Below are positions 17,182-30,597 of a stretch of 64,000 nt of DNA, one piece after another. The first letter of the stretch is position 1; the number at the start of each line of letters is the position of its first letter. The stretch is from Thermoflexus hugenholtzii JAD2 (GTDB lineage: Bacteria; Chloroflexota; Chloroflexia; Chloroflexales; Roseiflexaceae): the NCBI GenBank assembly GCA_945881915.1, contig CAMCVW010000010.1:17041-81040 (forward strand). Direction: 5' to 3'. The position numbers were made by a program, and so were the translations under genes. A model generated the notes under the pieces. The model made no database searches. It worked only from the letters and a program-made list of their open reading frames with translations, and was not told the origin of the DNA.

Positions 17182-17378
17182 TCATTCATACATTTAGTGA
17201 CTTCCCACCAGTCCACACCACTATATGTTGTGTTTGCTCGGCTGAATCTAGAAGCATTTGGCTTTCTGAAGACGTCGCAAATGTGTCCGACGGCTTGTAG
17301 TACAGACGTTTTTTACGACTGCACTGACAGCCATTGTTTTTTCTCAATTCCGTTTGATGTATGGGTAAGGGGTTCGCA

Positions 17379-19664
17379 ATGACACTCGAAGAAAAAATGG
17401 AACAACCGGCATCGACGTCCAACAACGACGATGCAGTAACAGCCCCTACGACCATCCTCAAACGCGATGGGCGCCGGATGGAATTCGATGCAGACCGCAT
17501 CGAAAAGGCCATCACGCGCTGCTTCCAGAGCTTTGGACGCGAGCCGAGTACCGCCGTCACGGAACTGACCCGCCGTGTGGTCAACATCGTCGCCGCCAAA
17601 GCATCCCGCGGCGTACCGAGTGTCGAGGAAGTCCAAGACATCGTCGAAATGGTGCTCCAAGCAGCTGGTGAGTTCGAGGCAGCCAAGCGCTACATTTTGT
17701 ACCGCGCTGACCGTGCCAAAGAACGCGAACGTCGCCCGGTCCCCGACGACGTACGTACCGCTTTTGCTGCATCCGACGTCTACTTCCCCACCCCACTGCA
17801 GAAGTTCCAGTTCTTCGATAAGTACTCGCGCTTCAACTATGACCTCGCCCGGCGCGAAACATGGATCGAAACGGTCGATCGCTCCGTCGATTACCTGCAC
17901 GAACTCGCCGGTGATCGCCTGCCCAGCGAGACCTATCAGCGCATCCGCAAAGCCATCCTCGAGATGCGCGCGATGCCCTCGATGCGTCTGTTGGCCATGG
18001 CAGGTCCTGCTGCCCGCCGCAACAACATTGCCATCTACAACTGCTCATACCAGCCCGTCGAATCAATCGATTCATTCGTCGAGGCTCTGATAATCTCGAT
18101 GGCTGGGTGTGGCGTCGGCTTCTCGGTTGAGAGCAAGTATGTCGAAAACTTCCCACGCATCAAGCGTCAGACCGGTCACGCCCCGTCCCACTTCACCGTC
18201 GAAGACTCGGCCGAAGGTTGGGCTGATGCACTGCGCTTCGGTATGCAGACCTGGTTCGACGGTGGCGACGCGCGCTTCGACCTGTCGGGCTTGCGTCCCG
18301 CTGGTATCGCCCTCAAAATCAAGGGCGGTCGTGCCTCCGGCCCCGAGCCGTTGCGCGTGACTCTGGACTTCATGCGCCGCCGCATTCTGTCACGCCAGGG
18401 CTCGTTCCTGCGGCCCATCGACGCCCACGACATGATGTGTGTGGTCGGGAATGCTGCAGTATCGGGTGGTGTACGCCGGACGGCCATGATTTCGCTCTTT
18501 GATCCCGATGATACCGAGATGCTCTCGTCCAAGAGCGGCGACTTCGAGCGCGAAAACAGCCACCGCTGGAATGCCAACAACTCGGCCGTCTGGCCAGTCG
18601 GTGGGCTCACCCAGCAGGCGTTCATTCATCAATTCATGGAAATGGTCGACTCCGGTCGTGGCGAGCCCGGCATCTTCAATCGCGAAGGCGCCAACACGAT
18701 GAAGCCCGCCCGACGCAAAGAAGCCGACTTCGGTACCAATCCCTGTGGCGAAATCAACCTGCGCCCGTGGCAGTTCTGTAACCTCACCGCTGCAGTGGCC
18801 CGCGTCGACGACACCTTCGAATCCCTGCGCGAAAAGGTCGAAGTCGCTACCATCATCGGCAGCATCCAGTCGATGGCCACCGACTTCCCCGGTTTGCGCC
18901 CGCAATGGCGCGCCAACTGCGAAGAAGAGCGCCTCCTCGGCGTCGACATCACCGGCCAGATGGACAGCGCCGCCGCCCAAGATCCACAGTTCAAACGCCA
19001 GCTGCGTGAGATTTCGATCGAAGTCAACCGCGCAACTGCCGCCAAGCTGGGCATCAACCAGTCGGCTTCCATCACCTGCGTCAAGCCCAGCGGCAACTCG
19101 TCGCAACTCCTCAACTGTGCCAGCGGTCTGCACCCTCGTTGGGCCCCGTACTACATCCGCAACGTGCGTGTGTCGATTCACTCACCCATCTACAAAGTTT
19201 TGCGCGATGCCGGCGTCCCCATGGACCCCGAAAACGGCCAGAACGTTGATAATGCCACCACTTGGGTCGTCCACTTCCCGATGAAGGCCCCAGAAGGTGC
19301 GACCACCCGCGCCGACGTCAGCGCCCTCCAGCAGAGCGAGTTCTGGTTGCAGAACAAACTCTTCTGGACCGAGCACAACCCATCCGTCACCATCACCTAC
19401 AAGCCCGACGAGGTCTTGGAATTGATGAAGTGGGTCTGGGAGCATCGCGAGCAGGTCGGCGGTATGTCGTTCTTGCCCAGCTTCGATGCAAACTACGCCC
19501 AGATGCCGTATGTCGAAATCGAACAGAACGAATACGAGCGCCTCGCCGCCGAATTTCCCGAAATCGACTTCTCCAAAGTCTGGCGCTACGAAGAGAACGA
19601 CCTCACCAACGCAGCCCAAGAACTCGCCTGCGTCGGCGGTTCCTGTGAAGTCTCACTCACCTAA
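17379..19664 (+). CDS. nrdJ: Adenosylcobalamin-dependent (class II) ribonucleotide reductase
   Basis: Reduces ribonucleotides to deoxyribonucleotides using a radical from adenosylcobalamin, so it needs no oxygen. 761 residues from ATG 17379, preferred over ATG 17361 because TAAGGGG lies 6 nt upstream. Residues about 20-115 are an ATP-cone (TTILKRDGRRMEFDADRIEKAI), the allosteric activity site. The catalytic barrel has IYNCSYQPVE (first redox Cys), MAGCGVGFSVE, and TNPCGEINL with the thiyl-radical Cys and catalytic Glu. The C-terminus ends in ACVGGSCE, a C-x4-C pair that re-reduces the active site, as in the Lactobacillus leichmannii enzyme. This is the monomer-type layout without a separate small subunit. 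Confidence 0.95.
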   Translation: MTLEEKMEQPASTSNNDDAVTAPTTILKRDGRRMEFDADRIEKAITRCFQSFGREPSTAVTELTRRVVNIVAAKASRGVPSVEEVQDIVEMVLQAAGEFEAAKRYILYRADRAKERERRPVPDDVRTAFAASDVYFPTPLQKFQFFDKYSRFNYDLARRETWIETVDRSVDYLHELAGDRLPSETYQRIRKAILEMRAMPSMRLLAMAGPAARRNNIAIYNCSYQPVESIDSFVEALIISMAGCGVGFSVESKYVENFPRIKRQTGHAPSHFTVEDSAEGWADALRFGMQTWFDGGDARFDLSGLRPAGIALKIKGGRASGPEPLRVTLDFMRRRILSRQGSFLRPIDAHDMMCVVGNAAVSGGVRRTAMISLFDPDDTEMLSSKSGDFERENSHRWNANNSAVWPVGGLTQQAFIHQFMEMVDSGRGEPGIFNREGANTMKPARRKEADFGTNPCGEINLRPWQFCNLTAAVARVDDTFESLREKVEVATIIGSIQSMATDFPGLRPQWRANCEEERLLGVDITGQMDSAAAQDPQFKRQLREISIEVNRATAAKLGINQSASITCVKPSGNSSQLLNCASGLHPRWAPYYIRNVRVSIHSPIYKVLRDAGVPMDPENGQNVDNATTWVVHFPMKAPEGATTRADVSALQQSEFWLQNKLFWTEHNPSVTITYKPDEVLELMKWVWEHREQVGGMSFLPSFDANYAQMPYVEIEQNEYERLAAEFPEIDFSKVWRYEENDLTNAAQELACVGGSCEVSLT

Positions 19665-19682
19665 TTCCTCATTATCCCCATC

Positions 19683-19715
19683 GACCCGGTGCGCTCCTGC
19701 GTGCCGGGTCTTTTT
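19683..19715 (+). terminator. Terminator of nrdJ
   Basis: GACCCGG and CCGGGTC form the stem, followed by TTTTT (19711-19715). Confidence 0.8.
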
Positions 19716-19728
19716 GTGCATACCATAC

Positions 19729-20265
19729 GAAAAGCAAGAGGGCAGACCTCGACTTTCCGCACAAATGAGTGCAGATGCCGGACGAGCGTCATGCCTGCGC
19801 AGCGCTGAAATTCAGTGTGTCGCGTGGAATCCGAGCCGCAGATTTTTCACATGATGCTGGCCAAAAGCAAGACGGCAGACCTGGACTTCCCGCAATATTA
19901 TGTGCAGATGCCGAACGAGAGTCATGCCTGCGCAGAGCTGAAACTCAGTGTGTCGAGGGGATCCGAGCCGCAGATTTTTCACCTGATGCTGGCGAAAAGC
20001 AAGCGGGCAGACCTGGACTTCCCGCAACATGTTGTGCAGATGCGGGACGAGAGTCATGCCTGCGCAGAGTGAAAATTACACTGTCGAGTGGAATCCAAGC
20101 CGCAGATTTTTCACATGATGCTGGCGAAAAGCAAGCGGGCAGACCTCGACTTCCCGCAATATTTTGTGCAGATGCCGGACGAGAGTCATGCCTGCGTAAA
20201 GTGAAAATCACTGTGTCGAGTGGAATCTGAGCCGCAGAATTTTCACCTGATGCTGGCGAAAAGCA
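19729..20265 (+). repeat. Tandem repeat tract, four units of ~132 bp plus a partial fifth
   Basis: The marker AAAAGCAAG recurs at 19730, 19863, 19995, 20127 and 20259, a period of 132-133 bp. Each unit contains GGGCAGACCTSGACTTCC, then a GCAGATGCCGGACGAGAG-like stretch, TCATGCCTGCG, GTGTCGAGTGGAATC, and GAGCCGCAGATTTTTCAC. Units differ from each other by scattered substitutions and small gaps. The period is divisible by three, so open frames of repeated 44-residue blocks run through it on both strands (for example 19769-20230), but none has a ribosome site and I do not regard them as genes. The tract lies just after the nrdJ terminator. Function is unknown. Confidence 0.85.
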
Positions 20266-20466
20266 AGAGGGGAATAGATATATTCTGCTTTGCCGGATTG
20301 CTCAGGAGGGCAACCCGTGTCATCGTTTTGACCAAAAATAAGAATGATGAAGCAATGGTCAGTCGCGGATTTTCGCATGAGAAAAGCACAAAACGCGGGT
20401 TGGTGTGCATTGCGCCATGGCCTAATCCGTGGCAAGATGACTCTGCACAAGAAAGGAGCAATTCCC
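20266..20466. other. Intergenic region upstream of the LLM oxidoreductase
   Basis: About 200 nt from the last repeat to the next gene. It contains AT-richer sequence and a weak possible promoter (TTGACC near 20327). Frames that extend the downstream gene upstream to 20344 lack a ribosome site. Confidence 0.4.
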
Positions 20467-21444
20467 ATGAGTGTCAAGTTTGGTGTATTTGTCCCACAGG
20501 GGTGGCGTTTGGATCTCGTCGAAATCGACAATCCGCTCGCCCAGTACGAAGCCATGACCGCAGTCGCCCGTCGCGCCGAGGCAGCCGCCTTCGATTCGAT
20601 TTGGGTCTACGACCACTTCCACACCGTCCCCACCCCTGAGATCGAGACGACCTTTGAATGCTGGTCTATCACTGCCGGTCTGGCCCGTGATACCAAGACC
20701 ATCAAAATCGGGCAGATGGTCACCTGCAATGGGTACCGGAATCCCGCCTTGCTCGCCAAAATCGCCTCGACCATCGACGTGATGAGCGCCGGACGGTTGT
20801 TGTGTGGCCTCGGTGCTGGTTGGTACGAGCACGAGTGGTTGGCCTACGGCTATGGCTTCCCCGAAATCCCCGAGCGCATGCGTGCATTCCGTGAAGCGGT
20901 CGAAATCATCGTCAAGATGTGGACCGAAGAAAAGCCCGTCTACGCAGGCAAGCACTATACCATCAACGGCCCTATCAACGAGCCCAAGGGCATCCAGACG
21001 CCACACATTCCACTCTGGTTGGGTGGCGGTGGTGAGAAGGTCACCCTCAAACTCGTCGCCAAGTATGCCCAAGCCTGTAACGTCGGTGGCGGCAACGCCG
21101 AAACCGTCGCGCAGAAGCTGGCCATCCTCAAAGAGCACTGCGACACCCTCGGTCGTGACTACAACGCCATCACCAAGAGCACCAACATCAACGTGTTTAT
21201 GCTCGACAAAGGTGAAGACGCCGAAAAGGCTACCCTCAAAGTCCGTACCGCGTACAACGGCGCAGTGACGTCGCTCGAGGACTACCAAAAGAACGCCGTC
21301 GTAGGCACCGCTGACGTCGTCGAAGCCAAGATCGAGTCATTAGTCGCCGCAGGTGCCGATTACATCATCGGGTATCTGCCGCGTGTCGCCTACGAACAAG
21401 ACCGCGTCGACCAGTTTGCCGCTGTCGTCAAGAAGTATTCCTAA
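20467..21444 (+). CDS. LLM-class (luciferase-like) F420/flavin-dependent oxidoreductase
   Basis: A 325-residue TIM-barrel enzyme of the bacterial luciferase-like superfamily. It opens with KFGVFVPQGW, then FDSIWVYDHFHTVP, IKIGQMVTCNGYRNPALLAKIASTIDVMSAGRLLCGLGAGWYEHEW in the usual order (TcngyRnPalLAKiAaTlDvlSgGRl), and HIPLWLGGGGEKVTLKLVAKYAQACNVGG at the cofactor-binding end. This pattern matches the group usually annotated as F420-dependent TIGR03560-like enzymes. Whether the cofactor is F420 or FMN cannot be seen. ATG 20467 has AAGGAG 8 nt upstream. It stands alone, with its own terminator. Confidence 0.88.
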   Translation: MSVKFGVFVPQGWRLDLVEIDNPLAQYEAMTAVARRAEAAAFDSIWVYDHFHTVPTPEIETTFECWSITAGLARDTKTIKIGQMVTCNGYRNPALLAKIASTIDVMSAGRLLCGLGAGWYEHEWLAYGYGFPEIPERMRAFREAVEIIVKMWTEEKPVYAGKHYTINGPINEPKGIQTPHIPLWLGGGGEKVTLKLVAKYAQACNVGGGNAETVAQKLAILKEHCDTLGRDYNAITKSTNINVFMLDKGEDAEKATLKVRTAYNGAVTSLEDYQKNAVVGTADVVEAKIESLVAAGADYIIGYLPRVAYEQDRVDQFAAVVKKYS

Positions 21445-21465
21445 GCCGCATAGGTTCTTGGTTCG

Positions 21466-21500
21466 TCCCGCACTGTTCTGCAGAACAGTGCGGGATTTTT
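21466..21500 (+). terminator. Terminator of the LLM oxidoreductase gene
   Basis: A perfect 30-nt palindrome (arms TCCCGCACTGTTCTG) followed by TTTTTGTT. Confidence 0.85.
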
Positions 21501-21523
21501 GTTATCTCATGCGGGTATCGCAC

Positions 21524-21553
21524 AAAAAACCACCCCATCGTGCGATGGGGTGG
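21524..21553 (-). terminator. Terminator of rpoB-rpoC
   Basis: On the minus strand CCACCCCATCG pairs with CGATGGGGTGG, and TTTTTT (21529-21524) follows. It lies 25 nt after the rpoC stop. Confidence 0.85.
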
Positions 21554-21578
21554 TCGTGCCGTTCGGAAGCCGAAGGGT

Positions 21579-26405
<4,827 letters not shown>

Positions 26406-26436
26406 ACTGTCTACTCCCTGAAGGGGTTACCCCCTC

Positions 26437-29400
26437 CTATTCGTCGCGTTCTCGACCCATGATGTTGATGCCATCGAGCTGAATTGAATCGCCGTCGTTT
26501 TCGTCGTTGAGCTGGACCGGTTCTTCGTCTTCTGAGAGGACGTCGACCGACAACCCGAGCGACTGGAGTTCCTTGATGAGCACCTTGAACGATTCCGGCA
26601 CGCCGGCTTCTTGGATTGCTTCACCCTTGACGATTGCTTCGTACGTCTTGACACGACCGACCACGTCGTCCGACTTGACCGTCAACATCTCTTGCAAGAT
26701 GTAGGCAGCGCCGTAGGCTTCGAGTGCCCAGACTTCCATTTCGCCGAAGCGTTGACCACCGAATTGTGCCTTACCACCCAACGGCTGCTGGGTGACCAAG
26801 CTGTATGGACCAGTCGAACGTGCGTGGATCTTGTCTTCGACCAAGTGGGCCAGCTTGAGGACATATACATACCCGACCGTGACCGGGTTGTGGAACAGGT
26901 TGCCGGTACGACCGTCGTAGAGTGACACTTTGCCGTCAGTTGGCAATGATGCCTGCTTCAACCAGTCGTGGATATCTTCTTCGGAAGCACCGTCGAACAC
27001 CGGCGTTGCAATACGCATACCGAGCTTTTCTGCGGCCCAACCGAGGTGGGTTTCGAGGATTTGACCGAGGTTCATACGGCTCGGCACACCGATGGGATTG
27101 AGGATGATGTCGACCGGAGTGCCGTCTTCGAGGAACGGCATGTCTTCGATGGGCAAAATCCGGCTGACCACACCCTTGTTGCCGTGGCGTCCGGCCATCT
27201 TGTCGCCGGCCGAGATTTTGCGCTTCTGACAGAGCAGAATCTGCACCTTCTGGTTGACACCGACCGACAAGTCGACATCGGGGTTTTCGGTGCGGTCGAA
27301 GCGCTTGACGCCGATGACCTTGCCGCGCACGCCGTTTTGGACGCGCAACGAGCTGTCTTTGACTTCACGTGCCTTTTCACCAAAGATGGCCCGCAACAGA
27401 CGTTCTTCGGCGGTCAGTTCGGTCTCGCCCTTGGGGGTGATTTTGCCGACCAAGATGTCATTGGGGTGCACTTCGGCGCCGACGTAGATGATACCGCGCT
27501 CGTCCAGGTTGCGCAGGCTTTCTGGCCCGACGTTCGGGATGTCGCGGGTGATTTCTTCGGGTCCGAGCTTGGTCTCGCGCGCTTCGATTTCGTAGCGCTC
27601 GATGTGGATCGAGGTAAAGACGTCTTCGCGCACCAATCGCTCGCTGACGAGGATGGCGTCTTCGAAGTTGCCGCCCTCCCAAGGCATGTAGGCCACCAAG
27701 ACATTCTGCCCAAGTGCCAATTCGCCGTGGTCGGTCGATGAAGAATCAGCGATGACTTCATTCTTCTTGATTTTTTGACCACGGACGACCGATGGGCGCT
27801 GATTGATACAGGTGTCTTGATTGGAGCGCATGAATTTGCGCAGGCGGTACTCGTCACGGGCGATCTCGCCGGCTTCGGTGATGACCGGGTTGCCCATGGC
27901 ATCGGTCTGCTCGACGATGATGGTGTCGCCACTGACGCTCAGGACGGTGCCGGCACGGCGGGCAACGACCACCTGACCGCTGTCGCGGGCTGCCAAATGC
28001 TCGATGCCGGTGCCGACGATGGGTGCATCGGGGCGCAACAGAGGCACGGCTTGGCGTTGCATGTTCGAACCCATCAATGCACGGTTAGCATCGTCGTGCT
28101 CGAGGAATGGAATCAGCGCGGTTGACACGCTGACCACCTGCTTGGGCGAGACGTCCATGTAGTCGATTTTGGCGATGTCCATGTCTTCGAATTCACCGTT
28201 GTAACGGCATGATACTTCGCTGGCACGGAATCGACCTGCTTCGTCCACGAGGGCGTTGGCCTGGGCGATGGCGTATTTTTCTTCTTCGTCAGCCGTGATG
28301 TACTTGACATCGCGTGAGACGACGGGGTGAATCTGGACGGTGCGCAATGGCAGTGCTGCGATGCGCTTGGCAATGGCGGCGGTGATGATTGAACCTTCTT
28401 CGGCGATGGTCTTGCCGGTTTCGGGGTCGACGATGTCCTCACGGAGCTTCTGATGCGTCAGCAGCTGGGCCGAGACGGAATGCAGCAAGTGTGTGATTTC
28501 TTCTTCGGGGTCAACCTTTTTGGCTGGCGCAGTCAATGTACTGCCCTGCACCAAGAGCAAATCACCGTTGATGATGTCGCGGTATTCGCGCTGGGCGATG
28601 ACGGCTGCTTTGCCTTTGATGAGTTCTTTGGCTTCTTCGAAGATGCCTTGGGCAGTCTGGATTTCGCGGTAGACGCGGCGATAGGGGGTCTCGAGGAAGC
28701 CCATCTCGTTCACACGGGCGAAGGTCGACATGGTGCCGATCAAACCGATGTTCGGACCTTCCGGTGTTTCGACCGGGCAGATACGACCATAGTGCGAATG
28801 ATGGACGTCACGGACTTCGAAGCCAGCGCGGTCACGACTCAAACCACCAGGTCCCAATGCAGACAGACGCCGTTTATTGGTCAGTTCGGCCAATGGGTTA
28901 GTCTGGTCCATGAATTGCGACAACTGGGAGCCGCCGAACCACTCGCGGATGGCCGCGAGCACGGGGCGGATGTTGATGAGGGAGTTCGGCGTTGCGGAGT
29001 CAGTTTCGACCAGCGACATACGCTCTTTGATGACGCGCTCCATGCGCAACAGACCGACGCGGAACTGCTGCTGGATCAACTCACCGACGGTGCGCACGCG
29101 GCGATTGCCGAGGTGGTCGATGTCGTCGGCCTTCATGCCCGGGTGGCCGTTATTGAGCTGGATTAAGCGCTCGATGATTTTGTAGATGTCGCGCACCAGA
29201 AGGACGCGCACGTCCAGGCTCGGTGGGTCCATCGTGCCGTCGCGCTCGTAGAGGTTTTTGTTGAGCTTGTAGCGACCGACTTTGGCCAGGTCATAGCGGC
29301 GCTCCGAGAAGAAGTACGACTCGAGCAGGGACTTGGCGTTGTCGAGGGTCGGTGGATCACCGGGGCGCAAGCGCTTGTAGAGCTCGATGAGGGCTTCTTT

Positions 29401-30210
29401 GGCGTTGTGCGTATTGTCTTTGTCGAGCGTGGTCCGCAGGTACTTATGCTCGAATTTTTCTTCGAGGGTGCCAAATACCGCTTCGATGTGCTCGTTGTGG
29501 CCATTGCTGGTCAACTCGCTGTCGTCACACCAGCGGCCTTCGCCGTTGACGCCTGGGCGCCAGGCAAGCACCGCGCGCAACAATACGGTGACGGGGATTT
29601 TGCGTTTGCGGTCGACCTTGACAGATACGACATCGCGGCGGTTGGTCTCGAACTCGAGCCAGGCACCACGGTTGGGGATGAGTTTGGCGGAGTGCAAGTC
29701 GCGGCCGGTGTTGGGGTCGCGCTCGGCACTGAAGTAGACGCCCGGGGAACGAATCAATTGCGAAACGACCACACGCTCGGCGCCGTTGATGACAAAGGTA
29801 CCGTTTTCGGTCATCAAGGGGAAGTCGCCCAGGAAGGTGTCGGACTCTTTGATTTCGCCCGTGCTGAGAATACGCAACTGCACGCTGACGCGCAACGGCG
29901 CAGAATAGGTCAAGTCATATTCACGGCATTCGTGCTCGTCGTGGCGGGGTGTGCCAAAGGCAAACTCGCCGAAGCGCAGTTCGAGGTTTTTGCCGGTGAA
30001 GTCAGTGATTGGCGAAATCTCGCGGAACAGCTCCTTCAAGCCCTCGTGTCGAAACCAGTTGAAACTCGCAATCTGGGTTTCGATGAGATTAGGCACGTCA
30101 ATCGCGTCACGCTCTTGACCGAAGGTGTGCCGCACATTGCGTTCTTCTGCACGTGGTCCGTTGGGAAGAATCAGCGGTGGCAATGCGACATGGACATTCT
30201 TAGGAGACAT
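26437..30210 (-). CDS. rpoB: RNA polymerase beta subunit
   Basis: The beta subunit, 1257 residues. The rifampicin region reads [63 protein letters not shown] in short recognisable pieces, with the Asp, His/Lys-type, Arg and Ser positions of sensitive enzymes. [13 protein letters not shown], the [10 protein letters not shown] segment and the beta'-contacting C-terminus ([21 protein letters not shown]) are present. The start at 30210 has GAGG 6 nt upstream. Unlike many genomes the gene is not preceded by rplJ/rplL here but by its own promoter and a leader of nearly 190 nt. Only one rpoB is in the window although there are two rpoC genes. Confidence 0.98.
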   Translation of the reverse strand: MSPKNVHVALPPLILPNGPRAEERNVRHTFGQERDAIDVPNLIETQIASFNWFRHEGLKELFREISPITDFTGKNLELRFGEFAFGTPRHDEHECREYDLTYSAPLRVSVQLRILSTGEIKESDTFLGDFPLMTENGTFVINGAERVVVSQLIRSPGVYFSAERDPNTGRDLHSAKLIPNRGAWLEFETNRRDVVSVKVDRKRKIPVTVLLRAVLAWRPGVNGEGRWCDDSELTSNGHNEHIEAVFGTLEEKFEHKYLRTTLDKDNTHNAKEALIELYKRLRPGDPPTLDNAKSLLESYFFSERRYDLAKVGRYKLNKNLYERDGTMDPPSLDVRVLLVRDIYKIIERLIQLNNGHPGMKADDIDHLGNRRVRTVGELIQQQFRVGLLRMERVIKERMSLVETDSATPNSLINIRPVLAAIREWFGGSQLSQFMDQTNPLAELTNKRRLSALGPGGLSRDRAGFEVRDVHHSHYGRICPVETPEGPNIGLIGTMSTFARVNEMGFLETPYRRVYREIQTAQGIFEEAKELIKGKAAVIAQREYRDIINGDLLLVQGSTLTAPAKKVDPEEEITHLLHSVSAQLLTHQKLREDIVDPETGKTIAEEGSIITAAIAKRIAALPLRTVQIHPVVSRDVKYITADEEEKYAIAQANALVDEAGRFRASEVSCRYNGEFEDMDIAKIDYMDVSPKQVVSVSTALIPFLEHDDANRALMGSNMQRQAVPLLRPDAPIVGTGIEHLAARDSGQVVVARRAGTVLSVSGDTIIVEQTDAMGNPVITEAGEIARDEYRLRKFMRSNQDTCINQRPSVVRGQKIKKNEVIADSSSTDHGELALGQNVLVAYMPWEGGNFEDAILVSERLVREDVFTSIHIERYEIEARETKLGPEEITRDIPNVGPESLRNLDERGIIYVGAEVHPNDILVGKITPKGETELTAEERLLRAIFGEKAREVKDSSLRVQNGVRGKVIGVKRFDRTENPDVDLSVGVNQKVQILLCQKRKISAGDKMAGRHGNKGVVSRILPIEDMPFLEDGTPVDIILNPIGVPSRMNLGQILETHLGWAAEKLGMRIATPVFDGASEEDIHDWLKQASLPTDGKVSLYDGRTGNLFHNPVTVGYVYVLKLAHLVEDKIHARSTGPYSLVTQQPLGGKAQFGGQRFGEMEVWALEAYGAAYILQEMLTVKSDDVVGRVKTYEAIVKGEAIQEAGVPESFKVLIKELQSLGLSVDVLSEDEEPVQLNDENDGDSIQLDGINIMGRERDE

Positions 30211-30403
30211 GGAAACCTCGCTTCAATCGGGCGGTAACCAAGTTGTACCGGGATCCTGTATCACGCGTAATGCAAAAAACACCCTACCCGGCGGTGGTCG
30301 TCTGTTGTGGACGCTTTTGCCTGGTATCGTGTAGCTCCGTGCATGGATTCGCAAAATCGCTAGCGAAACTGTAGAGAGTACAGTCACTATATAGCGAAGG
30401 TGA

Positions 30404-30432
30404 ATGATACTACAAAATGTAATCGATGTCAA
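30404..30432 (-). promoter_or_regulatory. Promoter of rpoB-rpoC
   Basis: Minus strand TTGACA (30432-30427), 17-nt spacer, TATCAT (30409-30404). Near-consensus, as expected for a highly expressed operon. Confidence 0.8.
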
Positions 30433-30530
30433 ACATGGGAATGCGTTTTTCGCAGGTTACCCAAGCCATATGCCTCGTGAGAAAAAGCGCAGGAGCGCAT
30501 TCTCATGCAAATCTCAGCATGTTGCGCTGG

Positions 30531-30541
30531 TATGGTACAAT
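30531..30541 (+). promoter_or_regulatory. Extended -10 promoter of ricT
   Basis: TATGGTACAAT (30531-30541), TGn plus TACAAT, 57 nt upstream of the start. No clear -35. Confidence 0.5.
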
Positions 30542-30597
30542 CGTTGCACAAAAGAACTTTGTGCACCAGAGTGTGTGTGAACCGTAAGGATATATTC

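Larger units (their letters stand above)
16842..17378. other. Divergent intergenic region between oppA and nrdJ
   Basis: 537 nt without a convincing gene. It holds a minus-strand promoter for oppA (16956-16984) and a plus-strand promoter for nrdJ (17153-17181). The nrdJ leader is about 190 nt long. I looked for a cobalamin riboswitch (B12 box) because the enzyme needs B12 and did not find a convincing one. Confidence 0.6.
30211..30597. other. Divergent promoter region of rpoB and ricT
   Basis: 387 nt without genes. The rpoB promoter lies at 30404-30432 (minus) and an extended -10 for the RicT gene at 30531-30541 (plus). The rpoB leader of about 187 nt has several short inverted repeats but no T-tract terminator that I could recognise. 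Confidence 0.6.

Noticed and set aside
16929..17216. 95-codon minus-strand frame upstream of oppA
   Set aside because: No ribosome site, odd composition, and it overlaps both divergent promoters.
17182..17378. Cobalamin riboswitch in the nrdJ leader
   Set aside because: Searched because the enzyme needs B12. No B12 box or typical long paired core could be recognised in the 190-nt leader.
19769..20230. Open frame of 153 codons made of 44-residue repeats
   Set aside because: It arises because the tandem repeat period is a multiple of three. There is no ribosome site, similar frames exist on the other strand, and the composition is not protein-like.
19729..20265. Possible CRISPR array in the repeat tract
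   Set aside because: The whole 132-bp unit is repeated with scattered changes; there are no short identical repeats separated by unrelated spacers, and no cas genes are near.
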